Assembly: GCA_963931865.1 (NCBI GenBank) | Contig: OZ007515.1 | Coordinates: 6,384,493-6,448,492, forward strand | Direction of reading: 5' to 3' | DNA: 64,000 nucleotides | Origin: Axinella damicornis | Taxonomy: Eukaryota; Porifera; Demospongiae; Axinellida; Axinellidae | Part shown: in pieces, positions 33,747-45,000 of the stretch | Numbering within the stretch: the first letter of the stretch is position 1 | How the letters are laid out: every line of letters begins with the position of its first letter | Notes under the pieces: generated by a model | What the model saw: only the letters and a program-made list of their open reading frames with translations | Databases searched by the model: none | What the model was told of the DNA's origin: nothing | Made by a program: the position numbers and the translations under genes

Positions 33747-36122
33747 CTTGGAGTAGGCGGGGTCAAGTGGTTGGCCAGATGTCACTGTTGGACCTCCTCT
33801 GTGCATCTTCAGTGAACGTACAGTGACCACCAGGACAACACAGCTCAGAACCAAGCCTACACAACAAGATCAGAGTAATATAGGATTGCTCATCAGAAAA
33901 GACAAAATGTTTCAATGTTGTTTAGAGATGGCTAACAGCTCCTGCTGTTTACAATGAGATTGGGAGGGTGTAGCTACATGCAGCTCCCTTCAAATTGTCA
34001 CATACAGGTGACGTAACCCTATAATTTGCCACCAAGGTGCTAACCAAGGCCATTCTAATGCTGAGCCCAGACATGGCCTACCTACCAGAATCTACCTCGA
34101 GCAAAGGACATTGCCGGAAGTGACATCACAAGATGAAATTCTGATCATGGCATTTTCAGTCAAAGGCTCATATTCTACCATCAGGAGACATTTGTATCAA
34201 TGCTGTATAGACAGCATATCCATACTCTGGCTTACTTCAACAATTAGCTTATGCCAGAGCTGACCAACAGCACTAGGAAGGAGATCATGTTACTCACACC
34301 ACTTACAAAGTACCTCAGCCTTACATATGAAGAGTGGATATGAAAGTCAATTTGCAAAGTCCCCACTCACCACTGTATCTGCACTTGACATCAAAGAACT
34401 TCTCCATGCCAATGTCAGCCCTGAATCCTGCCTCGGTGGCAACCAACCCGTTTCCCCCGACCAGTTTCAAGGCAATCTTGTCTGCCATGATGGAGGAGTT
34501 GCCATGGGCGATGTTGGCAAAGGGACAAGCGTGGACAAACACAGGAGTGCCTTCTGCAGGTGGATAGACAATAGTATACTGACTTTTACCTCAATATTAC
34601 AGATCTTAATCAACAGTCTGGGCGGTGCCGGTTTTTTTGAAGTGGGGCGGCAGCACTAAGGCCCGAGATAGTTTCAATGGTAGGCCCAGAACTAGGATGA
34701 GAAACAGATGCCATTGCTGAGTCTGCATATACGCAAATATAAAGACTATATCCAAGAATCAATGACTGATCTATCAAGTGCTATCACAGCGCTGACCACG
34801 GGAATTGAACTGTACGGGGTACATACATATCTAGGCTTGAAGGTATTGCCATTTCTTTGAAATGGGGCCAAAAAGTGGGACGGCCATGGCCCTATGGCGC
34901 CGGCCCTGACACAGCACTGAGAGGGAGAGAATGCCTGGCCTGATACTATCCTATAACAGTATTTGAAAGTATTATTGCTACAAGTAGCTGAGCTCGCTTC
35001 GCTTGCTCAGCTACTTCCCCCTCATTTGCCTACCAGCGTAATCCGTCGCCGGACAGCTCTCTGTGCAGAGTGCTCACCGATTGCGTCCGCTTCAGCTGCT
35101 GCTCGCCGCTTGCGTCTGCTTCAGCTGCTGCTCCCGATCACGTCTGCTTCTGCTGCTACTCCCCGATTGCGTCTGCTTGAACTGCTGCTCCCCGATTGCG
35201 TCTGCTTCAACTGCTGCTCGCCCGATTACGTCCGCTTCGACTGCTGTTCCCGGATTGCACTTGCTGGATTCCAGCCCATGCCCGGGCCCGAACATTCTTC
35301 GCGGAGTTCAAGGTTCAGTAAATAAATTAGAGTACAAAGGTCGCGCGTCACTATGGTCTAGTCCCGCCCCACAAACATCCCACTTCTGTCACTCACACAC
35401 ACACAGACACATTAAAATCTTACTGTATTGATAGCACTGACTTCACAGCTGGCCTACACATCACTACACTCCTGGTAGTGTGAAGTAAAACAAAACCTTT
35501 TGAACAGGTCGTGATTGTCGTCATACACTGACACCGTCGAATAACTCGTGTTGAAACTAACCTCGGTGGTGAACTTGAGTCTTTCCCATCGGCCATGTAC
35601 CACTGCTCGCTTGGACTGTCTTTGGCACTATGTGATGTCATGCAATGTTGAGCTGTAAGCTAACCTCCCATGAGCAGCCTGGGAACAAGGCAAGCTGGTG
35701 GATGCAGTCAGAGCCTGCTGAAGTACCCACAATAAGACTTGAGCTAAAAGGAGAGTTTGCTCTACATTTAGGTTGCACTACCATGAGTGAGGATGCGACT
35801 TGCTTGATACTTGAGCTGTGCAGACAATAGTAGATGGTAGTAGCTGGAAGAGGCAACTGGGTTTTCAATGAGCAACAAGATTAAGGTACATGTACCACAA
35901 ACAGTGCTTTCTTACCCAATGTCTGCATGAGGTTAGGCTTTATTGTATCCTTCATGAGCACAGCCAGGGCTCCGTTCACTCCTAAATCGTCTGCTGCGAC
36001 TGCCTCTCCGCTACAGCTATTGCCGATGACAGTCCTCCCAAGACGCTCCTTCATGTCTCCGAGGTAGGCCGTCAGGCTAGGATGGCCATTAGCTCACTGC
36101 CAACTGAGATATCAAACTGAGT
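33747..36122 (-). pseudogene. MTHFD1: C1-tetrahydrofolate synthase, formyl-THF synthetase domain: three exons, probably inactivated
   Basis: Formate-tetrahydrofolate ligase makes 10-formyl-THF from formate, THF and ATP. Three minus-strand exons with GT-AG borders and matching phases are visible: 35916-36122 ([14 protein letters not shown], then [34 protein letters not shown]), 34371-34553 ([46 protein letters not shown]) and 33747-33856 (VVLVVTVRSLKMHRGGPTV). One C is missing after AILA (about 36076), giving a TGA and frameshift. Three nearly invariant glycines are changed: AGPFAN to ACPFAN, AGFGADIG to AGFRADIG, and KMHGGGP to KMHRGGP. No exon before or after was found. MTHFD1 and MTHFD1L cannot be told apart here. 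Family identity is very sure. The pseudogene status is inferred; a homopolymer sequencing error could explain the frameshift alone. Confidence 0.75.
35064..35262 (+). repeat. ~30-bp minisatellite in the MTHFD1-like intron
   Basis: About six to seven degenerate copies of a unit of the form CCGATTGCGTCTGCTTCAAC followed by TGCTGCTC lie between two MTHFD1-like exons. It keeps frames open in both directions but shows no other coding sign. Confidence 0.8.
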
Positions 36123-36132
36123 CTGTGTGGTG

Positions 36133-36350
36133 TGGAGGGAGGGAGGGAGGGAGGGAGGGAGGGAGGGAGGGAGAGGGGAGGGAGGGAGGAAGGGAGGGAG
36201 GGAGGGAGGGAGGGAGAGGGGAGGGAGGGAGGGAGGGAGGGAGGGAGGGAGGGAGGGAGGGAGGGAGAGGGGAGGGAGGGAGGGAGGGAGGGAGGGAGGT
36301 AGGAAGAAGAGAGGGAAGAGGGTGGGAGGAATTTAGGGAAGGAGGGAGGG
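36133..36350 (+). repeat. (GGGA)n microsatellite
   Basis: Nearly pure GGGA repeats with periodic GAGAGGGGA interruptions lie directly upstream of the first MTHFD1-like exon in its transcriptional sense. The Glu/Gly/Arg- and Pro/Ser/Leu-rich open frames over it are artefacts. Confidence 0.95.
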
Positions 36351-36362
36351 ATGCTCATCATG

Positions 36363-36424
36363 GCAACTAGGATGGCCATCAGTTCACTGACAAATGGCAC
36401 ATATAAAAATGAGTCTGTATAATG
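36363..36424 (-). repeat. Partial duplicate of the MTHFD1-like exon edge
   Basis: These 62 bases align with 36076-36137, the 5-prime end of the first MTHFD1-like exon plus its acceptor region. On the minus strand they read VSELMAIL, against SELMAIL in the exon. The two copies flank the GGGA repeat, so a local duplication probably accompanied expansion of that repeat. Confidence 0.65.
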
Positions 36425-36940
36425 TCTTTATGACACAGGGCCAGTCAGTCCCCTCATTCACTCTCATCCACTCCAGCTCTAACCTCTCCTCTCTCTCCTC
36501 TCACTCACACCCTTGAACCTTCCTTTCTCCTTCTTCCCTCCCCCCTTCCCTATCCTTGTACTCTCCCCCTCCCACCTCCTCCCTTGCCCCCACTACCACC
36601 TTCACACCAACTTTCTCTTGTATGCCCTTCTCAGTGGGACAGTTGTCATTCCGGAGGTAGTGATCATTAGTGTCAATCACTCTGTTCTTGAAACTATTGT
36701 GGGAAGAGGAAGAAAGGGAGGGAAGGAGCGAGGGAGGGGAGATGGAGGAAGGAGGGAGGAGGAGAGAGGAGAGAAGAGGGATAGAGCAGTTAAGGTGGCC
36801 CTTTTAACAACTGGCGGCCATTTTAACAGTGCAGAGAGAAAAGAGGTAAAGAGTGAATCTGTAACTGAACAGTCAGAGGTACTGCTGTGCAGAATTAGCA
36901 TCGTTAGAAAGCTAGGGGTGTCATCAATCACATGACACTC
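36425..36940. other. Pyrimidine- and purine-rich low-complexity DNA
   Basis: CT-rich tracts lie at about 36470-36600 and GA-rich tracts at 36700-36790. They lead into the first degenerate monomer of the 245-bp satellite. No gene is recognised. Confidence 0.6.
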
Positions 36941-39159
36941 ACACGGGATAGCTCCTTCATCCAGCAGCACCATCCTGACAGAGTCCAGATTGAAGTTCTT
37001 GTGGGCACTCAGTGTTGATGAAGAAACAACCGCAGGAGTAAGGTGTGTGTCTGTGCTTGTGCTTAAGGGAGAGAGTAAAGAGGTTAAAAATGAATCTGTA
37101 ACAGAACAGTCACAGGTACTGGAGCGCAGAATTAGTATCGTTTGAAAGCTAGGGGTGTCGTCAATCACATGTCTCTCACACGGGCTAGCTCCTTCCAGCA
37201 GCACCATCCTAACAAAGACCAGGCTGAAGTCCTTGTCGGTGCAGGGAACACTCAGTGTGGATGAAGAAACAACCACATGTGGCTGGGGTGAGGTGTGTGG
37301 GTGCTTGTGCGTAAGAGAGAGGGGGAAGAGGTCAAAAATGAATTTGTAACTGAACAGTCACAGGTACTGGGGGGCAGAATTACTCTCGTTAGAAAGAAAA
37401 GGGTGTCATCAATCACATGACACTCACTCGAGCTAGCTCCATCCCGCAGCACCTTCCTAACAAAGTCAAGGCTGAAGTCCTTGTCGGTGCAGGGAACACT
37501 CAGTGTGGATGAAGAAACAACCACATGTGGCTGGGGTGAGGAGTGTGTGTGCTTGTGCATAACAGAGAGGGGGAAGAGGTGAAAAATAAATTTGTAACTG
37601 AACAGTCACAGGTATTGGGGGGCAGAATTACTATCGTTAGAAAGAAAGGGGTGTCATCAATCACATGACACTCACTCGAGCTAGCTCCATCCCGCAGCAC
37701 TATCCTAACAGAGTCCAGGCTGAAGTCCTTGTGGGTGCAGGGAACACACAGTGTCCATGAAGAAACAACCACGTGGCTGGGATGAGGTGTATGTGCGTGC
37801 CTTTGTGTAAGAGAGAGAGAGAGATGATGTCAAGAATGAATGTGCAACTGAACAGTCACAGATACTGGTCTTCAAAATCACTATTATTAGAAACCTAGGG
37901 ATGTCGTCAATCACATGACACTCACACGGGCTAGCTCCTTCATCCAGCAGCACCATCCTGACAGAGTCCAGGTTGAATTTCTTGTGGGCACTGTGTTAAT
38001 GAAGAAACAACCACAGGAGTAAGGTGTGTGTGTGTGCTTGTGCTTAATGCAGAGAGAAAAGAGGTCAAAAATGAATCTGCAACTGAACAGTCACAGGGAC
38101 TGGTGTGCAGAATTAGTATCGTTTAAAAGCTATGGGTGTCGTCAATCACATGACACTCACACAGGTTAGCTCCTTCATCTAGCAGCACCATCCTAACAGA
38201 GTGCAGGTTGAGGTCCCTGTGGGTGAAGAGAGCACTCAGTGTTGATCGAGAAACAACCACATGTGGCTGGGGTGAGGTGTGTGTGTGCGCTTGTGCATAA
38301 GAGAGAGGGGAAGAAGTCATAAATGAATTTGTAACTGAACAGTCACAGGTACTGGGGGGTAGAATTACTATCGTTAGAAAGAAAGGGGTGTCATCAATCA
38401 CATGACACTCACACAAGCTAGCTCCATCCCGCAGCACCATCCTAACAGAGTCCAGGCTGAAGTCCTTCTGGGTGCAGGGAACATTCAGTGTGGATGAAGA
38501 AACAACCGCTTGTGGCTGGGGTGAGGTGTATGTGCGTGCTTGTGTGTAAGAGAGACAGAGATGATGTCAAGAATGAATCTGTAACTGAACAGTCACAGGT
38601 ACTGGTGTGGTATCGTTTGAAAGCTATGGGTGTCGTCAATCACATGACACTCACACGGGTTAGCTCCTTCATCTAGCAGCACCATCATAACAGAGTGCAG
38701 GCTGAGGTCCCTGTGGGTGAAGAGAGCACTCAGTGTTGATCGAGAAACAACCACATGAGGCTGGGGTGAGGTGTGTGTGTGCGCTTGTGCATAAGAGAGA
38801 GGGGAAGAAGTCAAAAATGAATTTGTAACTGAACAGTCAAAGGTACTGGGGGGTAGAATTACTATCGTTAGAAAGAAAGGGGTGTCATCAATCACATGAC
38901 ACTCACTCGGGCTAACTCCATCCCGCAGCACCATCCTAACAGAGTCCAGGCTGAAGTCCTTGTGGGTGCAGGGAACATTCGGTGTGGATGAAGAAACAAC
39001 CGCATGTGGCTGGGGTGAGGTGTATGTGCGTGCTTGTGTGTGAGAGAGAAAGAGATGATGTCAAGAATGAATCTGCAACTGAACAGTCACAGATATTGGT
39101 GTTCAGAATCACTATCGTTAGAAACCTAGGGGTGTCGTCAATCACATGACACTCACATG

Positions 39160-40320
39160 GGATAGGCCTTTCATCCAGCAGTTAGAAACCTAGGGGTGTC
39201 GTCAATCACATGACGCTCACATGGGATAGGTCCTTCATCCAGCACCATCCTAACAGAGTCCAGGCTGAGGTCCTTGTTGGTGAAGAGAGCACTCAGTGTT
39301 GATCAAGAAACAACCACATGTGGCTGGGGTGAGGTGTGTGTGTGTGCGCTTGTGCATAAGAGAGAGGGGAAGAGGTCAAAAATGAATTTGTAACTGAACA
39401 GTCACAGGTACTGCTGTGCAGAATTACTATCGTGAGAAAGCAAGGGGTGTCATCAATCACAAGACACTCACACGGGCTAGCTGCTTCATCCAGCAGCACC
39501 ATCCTGACAGAGTCCAGGTTGAATTTCTTGGGGGCACTCAGTGTTGATGAAGAAACAACCACAGGAGTAAGGTGTGTGTGTGTGCTTGTGCATAATGCAG
39601 AGAGAAAAGGGGTCAAAAATGAATCTGTAACTGAACAGTCACAGGTACTGGTGTGCAGAATTAGTATCGTTTGAAAGCTATCGGTGTCGTCAATCACATG
39701 ACACTCACACGGGTTAGCTCCTTCACCTAGCAGCACCATCCTAACAGAGACCAAGATGAGGTGGCGAGAGCACTCAGTGTTGATGAAGAAACAACCACAT
39801 GTGGCTGGAGTAAGGTGTGTGTGTGTGTGCTTGTGCATAAGGGAGAGAGAAAAGAGGTCAAAAATGAATCTATAACTGAACAGTGACAGGTGCTGGTGTG
39901 CGGAATTAGTATCGTTTGATAGCTATTGGTGTCGTCAATCAAATGACACTCACACGGGTTAGCTCCTTCATCTAGCACAACCATCCTAACAGAGTGCAGG
40001 CTGAGGTCCCTGTGGGTGAAGAGAGCACTCAGTGTTGATCGAGAAACAACCGCATGTGGCTGGGGTGAGGTGTATGTGCGTGCTTGTGTGTAAGAGAGAC
40101 AGAGATGATGTCAAGAATGAATCTGCAACTGAACAGTCACAGATACTGGTGTTCAGAATCACTATCGTTAGAAACCTAGGGGTGTCGTCAATCACATGAC
40201 ACTCACATGGGATAGGCCCTTCATCCAGCAGTTAGAAACCTAGGGGTGTCGTCAATCACATGACGCTCACATGGGATAGGTCCTTCATCCAGCAGCACCA
40301 TCCTAACAGAGTCCAGGCTG
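39160..40320. repeat. Duplicated short-monomer junctions within the 245-bp satellite
   Basis: At about 39160-39245 and again at about 40205-40290 the array carries the same extra partial monomer. TTAGAAACCTAGGGGTGTCG is repeated after a CATCCAGCAG junction, followed by ATGACGCTCACATGGGATAGG. The shared breakpoint marks a duplication of about 1.05 kb of the array. Confidence 0.7.
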
Positions 40321-42030
40321 TGGGTGGATAAAGCACTCAGTGTTGATGAAGAAACACCCACATGTGGCTGGAGTAAGGTGAGTGTGTGCTTGTGCATAAG
40401 GGAGAGACAAAAGAGGTCAAAAATGAATCAGTAACTGAACAGTCACAGGTACTGCTGTGCAGAAATAGCATTGTTTGGAAGGTAGTTCAATCACATGACA
40501 CTCACACGGGCTAGCTCCTTCATCCAGAAGCATCATCCTGACAGAGTCCAGGTTGAAGTTCTTGTCGGCAATCAGTGTTGATGAAGAAACAACCACAGGA
40601 GTGTGTGTGCTTGTGCATAAGGGAGAAAGAAAAGAGGTCAAAAATGAATCTGTAACTGAACAGTCATAGGTACTCGTGTGCAGAATTAGCATCGTTTGAA
40701 AGCTAGGGGTGTCGTCAATGACATGACACTCACACGGGCTAGCTCCTTCTTCCAGCAGCACTATCCAAACAGAGTCCAGGCTGAAGTCCTTGTGGGTGCA
40801 GGGAACTCTCAGTTTGGATGAAGAAACAACCACATTTGGCTGGGGTGAGGTGTGTGTGTGTGCTTGTGCCAAGAGAGAGAGGGAAGAGGTCAAAAATGAA
40901 TGTGTAACTCAACAGTCACAGTACTGGGGGGCAGAATTACTATCGTTAGAAAGCAAGGGTTGTCATCAATCACATGACACTCACACGGGCTAGTTCCTTC
41001 ATCCTGCAGCACCATCCTAACAGAGTCCAGGCTGAAGTCCTTGTGGGTGCAGGGAACACTCAGTGTGGATGAAGAAAAAACCACATGTGGCCGGGGTGAG
41101 GTGTATGTGCGTGCTTGTGTGTAAGAGAGGCAGAGATGATGTCAAGAATGAATCTGCAACTGAACAGTCAGAGATACTGGTGTTCAGAATCACTATCGTT
41201 AGAAACCTAGGGGTGTCGTCAATCACATGACACTCACACGGGCTAGCTCCTTCATCCAGCAGCACCATCCTGACAGAGTCCAGGTTGAAGTTCTTGTGGG
41301 CACTCAGTGTTGATGAAGAAACAACCACAAGAGTAAGGTGTGTGTGTGTGCTTGTGCATAAGGGAGAGAGAAAAGAGGTAAAGAGTGAATCTGTAACTGA
41401 ACAGTCAGAGGTATTGGAGTGCAGAATTAGTATCGTTTGAAAGCAAGGGGTGTCATCAATCACATGACACTCACACGGAATAGCTCCTTCATCCAGCAGC
41501 ACCATCCTGACAAAGTCCAGGTTGAAGTTCTTGTGGGCACTCAGTGTTGATGAAGAAACAACCATAGGAGTAAGGTGTGTGTCTGTGCTTGTGCATAAGG
41601 GAGAGAGAAAAGAGGTTAAAAATGAATCTAAAACAGAACAGTCACAGGTATTGGAGTGCAGAATTAGTATCGTTTGAAAGCAAGGGGTGTCGTCAATCAC
41701 ATGACAATCACACGGGCTAGCTCCTTCCAGCAGCACCATCCTAACAAAGTCCAGGCTGAAGTCCTTGTCGGTGCAGGGTACACTCAGTGTGGATGAAGAA
41801 ACAACCACATGTGGCTGGGGTGAGGTGTTTGTGTGCTTGTGCGTAAGAGAGAGGGGGGAGAGGTCAAAAATGAATTTGTAACTGAACAGTCACAGGTACT
41901 GGGGGGCAGATTTACTATCGTTAGAAAGGGGTGTCATCAATCACATGACACTCACTCGAGCTAGCTCCATCCCGCAGCACAATCCTAACAGAGTCCAGGC
42001 TGAAGTCCTAGTGGGTGCAGGGAACTCTCA

Positions 42031-45000
42031 GTGTCCATGAAGAAACAACCACGTGGCTGGGATGAGGTGTATGCGCGTGCTTTTGTGAAAGAGAGAGAGA
42101 GATAATGTCAAGAATGAATGTGCAACTGAACAGTCACAGATACTGGTCTTCAAAATCACTATTATTAGAAACCTAGAGGTGTCGTCAACCACATGACACT
42201 CACACGAAATAGCTCCTCCATCTAGCAGCACCATCCTAACAGAGTCCAGGCTAAGGTCCTTGTGGATGGACAAAGCACTCAGTGTTTATGAAGAAACAAC
42301 CACATGTGGCTGGGGTGAGGTGTGTGTGTGTGCTTGTGCATAAGACAGAGAGGGAAGAGGTCAAAAATGAATTTGTAACCAAACAGTCACAGTACTGGGG
42401 GGCAGAATTACTATCGTTAGAAAGCAAGGGGTGTCATCAATCACATGACACTCACACGGGTCCTTCATCCAGACCCACCATCCTAACAGAGTCAAGGCTG
42501 AAGTCCTTGTCAGCGCAGGGAACACTCAGTATGGATGAAGAAACAACCACATGTGGCTGGGGTGAGATGTGTGTGTGCTTGTGCATAAGAGAGAGGGGGA
42601 AGAGGTCAAAAATGAATTTGTAACTGAACAGTCACAGGTATTGGGGGGCAGAATTACTATCGTTAGAAAGAAAGGGGTGTCATCAATCACATGACACTCA
42701 CACGGGATAGCTCCTTCATCCAGCAGCACTATCCTAACAGAGTCCAGGCAGAAGTCCTTGTGGGTGCAGGGAACACACAGTGTCCATGAAGAAACAACCA
42801 CGTGGCTGGGATGAGGTGTATGTGCGTGCCTTTGTGTAAGAAAGAGAGAGAGATGATGTCAAGAATGAATGTGCGACTGAAGAGTCACAGATACTGGTCT
42901 TCAAAATCACTATTATTAGAAACCTAGGGTTGTCGTCAAACACATGACACTCAGACGAGATAGCTCCTCCATCTAGCAGCACCATCCTAACAGAGTACAG
43001 GCTAAGGTCTTTGCGGGTGGACAAAGCACTGAGTGTTGATGAAGAAACAACCACATGCGGCTGGGGTGAGGTGTGTGTGTGTGCTTGTGCATAAGACAGA
43101 GAGGGAAGACGTCAAAAATGAATCTGTAACTGAACAGTCACAGTACTAGGGGGCAGAATTGCTATCGTTAGAAAGCAAGGAGTGTCATCAATCACATGAC
43201 ACTCACACGGGTCCTTCATCCAGAATCACCATCCTAACACAGTCAAGGCTGAAGTCCTTGTCGGTGCAGGTAACACTCAGTGTGGTTGAAGAAACAACCA
43301 CATGTGGCTGGGGTGAGGTGTGTGTGTGTTTGTGCATAAGAGAGAGGGGGAAGAGGTCAAAAATGAATTCGTAACTGAACAGTCACAGGTATTGGGAGAA
43401 AGAATTACTATCGTTAGAAAGAAAGGGGTGTCATCAATCACATGACACTCACTCGAGCTAGCTCCATCCCACAGCACTATCCTAACAGAGTCCAGGCGGA
43501 AGTCCTTGTGGGTGCAGGGAACACACAGTGTCCATGAAGAAACAACCACGTGGCTGGGGTGAGGTGTATGTGCGTGCTTTTGTGTAAGAGAGAGAGAGAG
43601 ATGATGTCAAGAATGAATGTGCAACTGAACAGTCACAGATACTGGACTTCAAAATCACTATTATTAGAAACCTAGGGGTGTCGTCAATCACATGACACTC
43701 ACACGAGATAGCTCCTCCATCTAGCAGCACCATCCCAACAGAGTCCAGGCTGAGGTCCTTGTGGATGGACAAAGAACTCAGTGTGGATGAAGAAACAACC
43801 ACATGTGGCTGGGGTGAGGTGTGTGTGTGTGCTTGTGCATAAGACAGAGAGGGAAGAGGTCAAAAATGAATCTGTAACTGAACGGTCAGAGTACTGGGGG
43901 GCAGAAATACTATCGTTAGAAAGCAAGGGGTGTCATCAATCACATGACACTCACACGGGCTAGCTCCTTCATCTAGAACTACCATCCTAACAGAGTCAAG
44001 GCTGAAGTCCTTGTCGGTGCAGGGAACACTCAGTGTCCATGAAGAAACAACCACGTGGCTAGGGTGAGGTGTATGTGCGTGCTTTTGTGTAAGAGAGAGA
44101 GAGAGATGATGTCAAGAATGAATGTGCAACTGAACAGTCACAGATACTGGTCTTCAAAATCACTATTATTAGAAACCTATGGGTGTCGTCAATCACATGA
44201 CACTCACACGAGATAGCTTCTCCATGTAGCAGCACCATCCTAACAGAGTCCAGACTAAGGTCCTTGTGGAATGGACAAAGCACTCAATGTTGATGAAGAA
44301 AAAACTACATGTGGCTGGGGTGAGGTGTGTGTGTGTGCTTGTGCATAAGACAGAGAGGGAAGAGGTCAAAAATGACTCTGTAACAGAACAGTCAGAGTAC
44401 TGGGGGGCAGAATTACTATAGTTAGAAAGAAAGGGGTGTCATCAATCACATGACACTCACACGGGCTAGCACCTTCATCTAGAACCAACCATCCTAGCAG
44501 AGTCAAGGCTGAAGTCCTTGTCGATGCAGGGAACACTCAGTGTGGATGAAGAAACAACCACATGTGGCTGGGGTGAGGTGGGTGTGTGCTTGTGCAAAAG
44601 AGAGAGGGTGAAGAGCTCAAAAATGAATTTGTAACTGAACAGTCACAGGTACTGGGGGGCAGAATTACTATCGTTAGAAAGAAAGGGGTGTCATCAATCA
44701 CATGACCTCACTCGAGCTAGCTCCATCCCGCAGCACCATCCTAACAGAGTCCAGGCTGAAGTCCTTGTGGGTGCAGGAAACACTCAGTATCCATGAAGAA
44801 ACAACCACGTGCCTGGGGTGAGGTGTATATGCGTGCTTTTGTGTAAGAGAGAGAGAGATGATGTCAAGAATGAATGTGCAACTGAACAGTCATAAATACT
44901 GGTCTTCAAAATCACTATTATTAGAAACCTAGGGGTGTCGTCAATCACATGACACTCACACGAGATAGCTCCTCCATCTAGCAGCACCATCCTAACAGAG

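Noticed and set aside
36125..36400. Glu/Gly/Arg-rich and Pro/Ser/Leu-rich frames
   Set aside because: Direct translation of the GGGA microsatellite.
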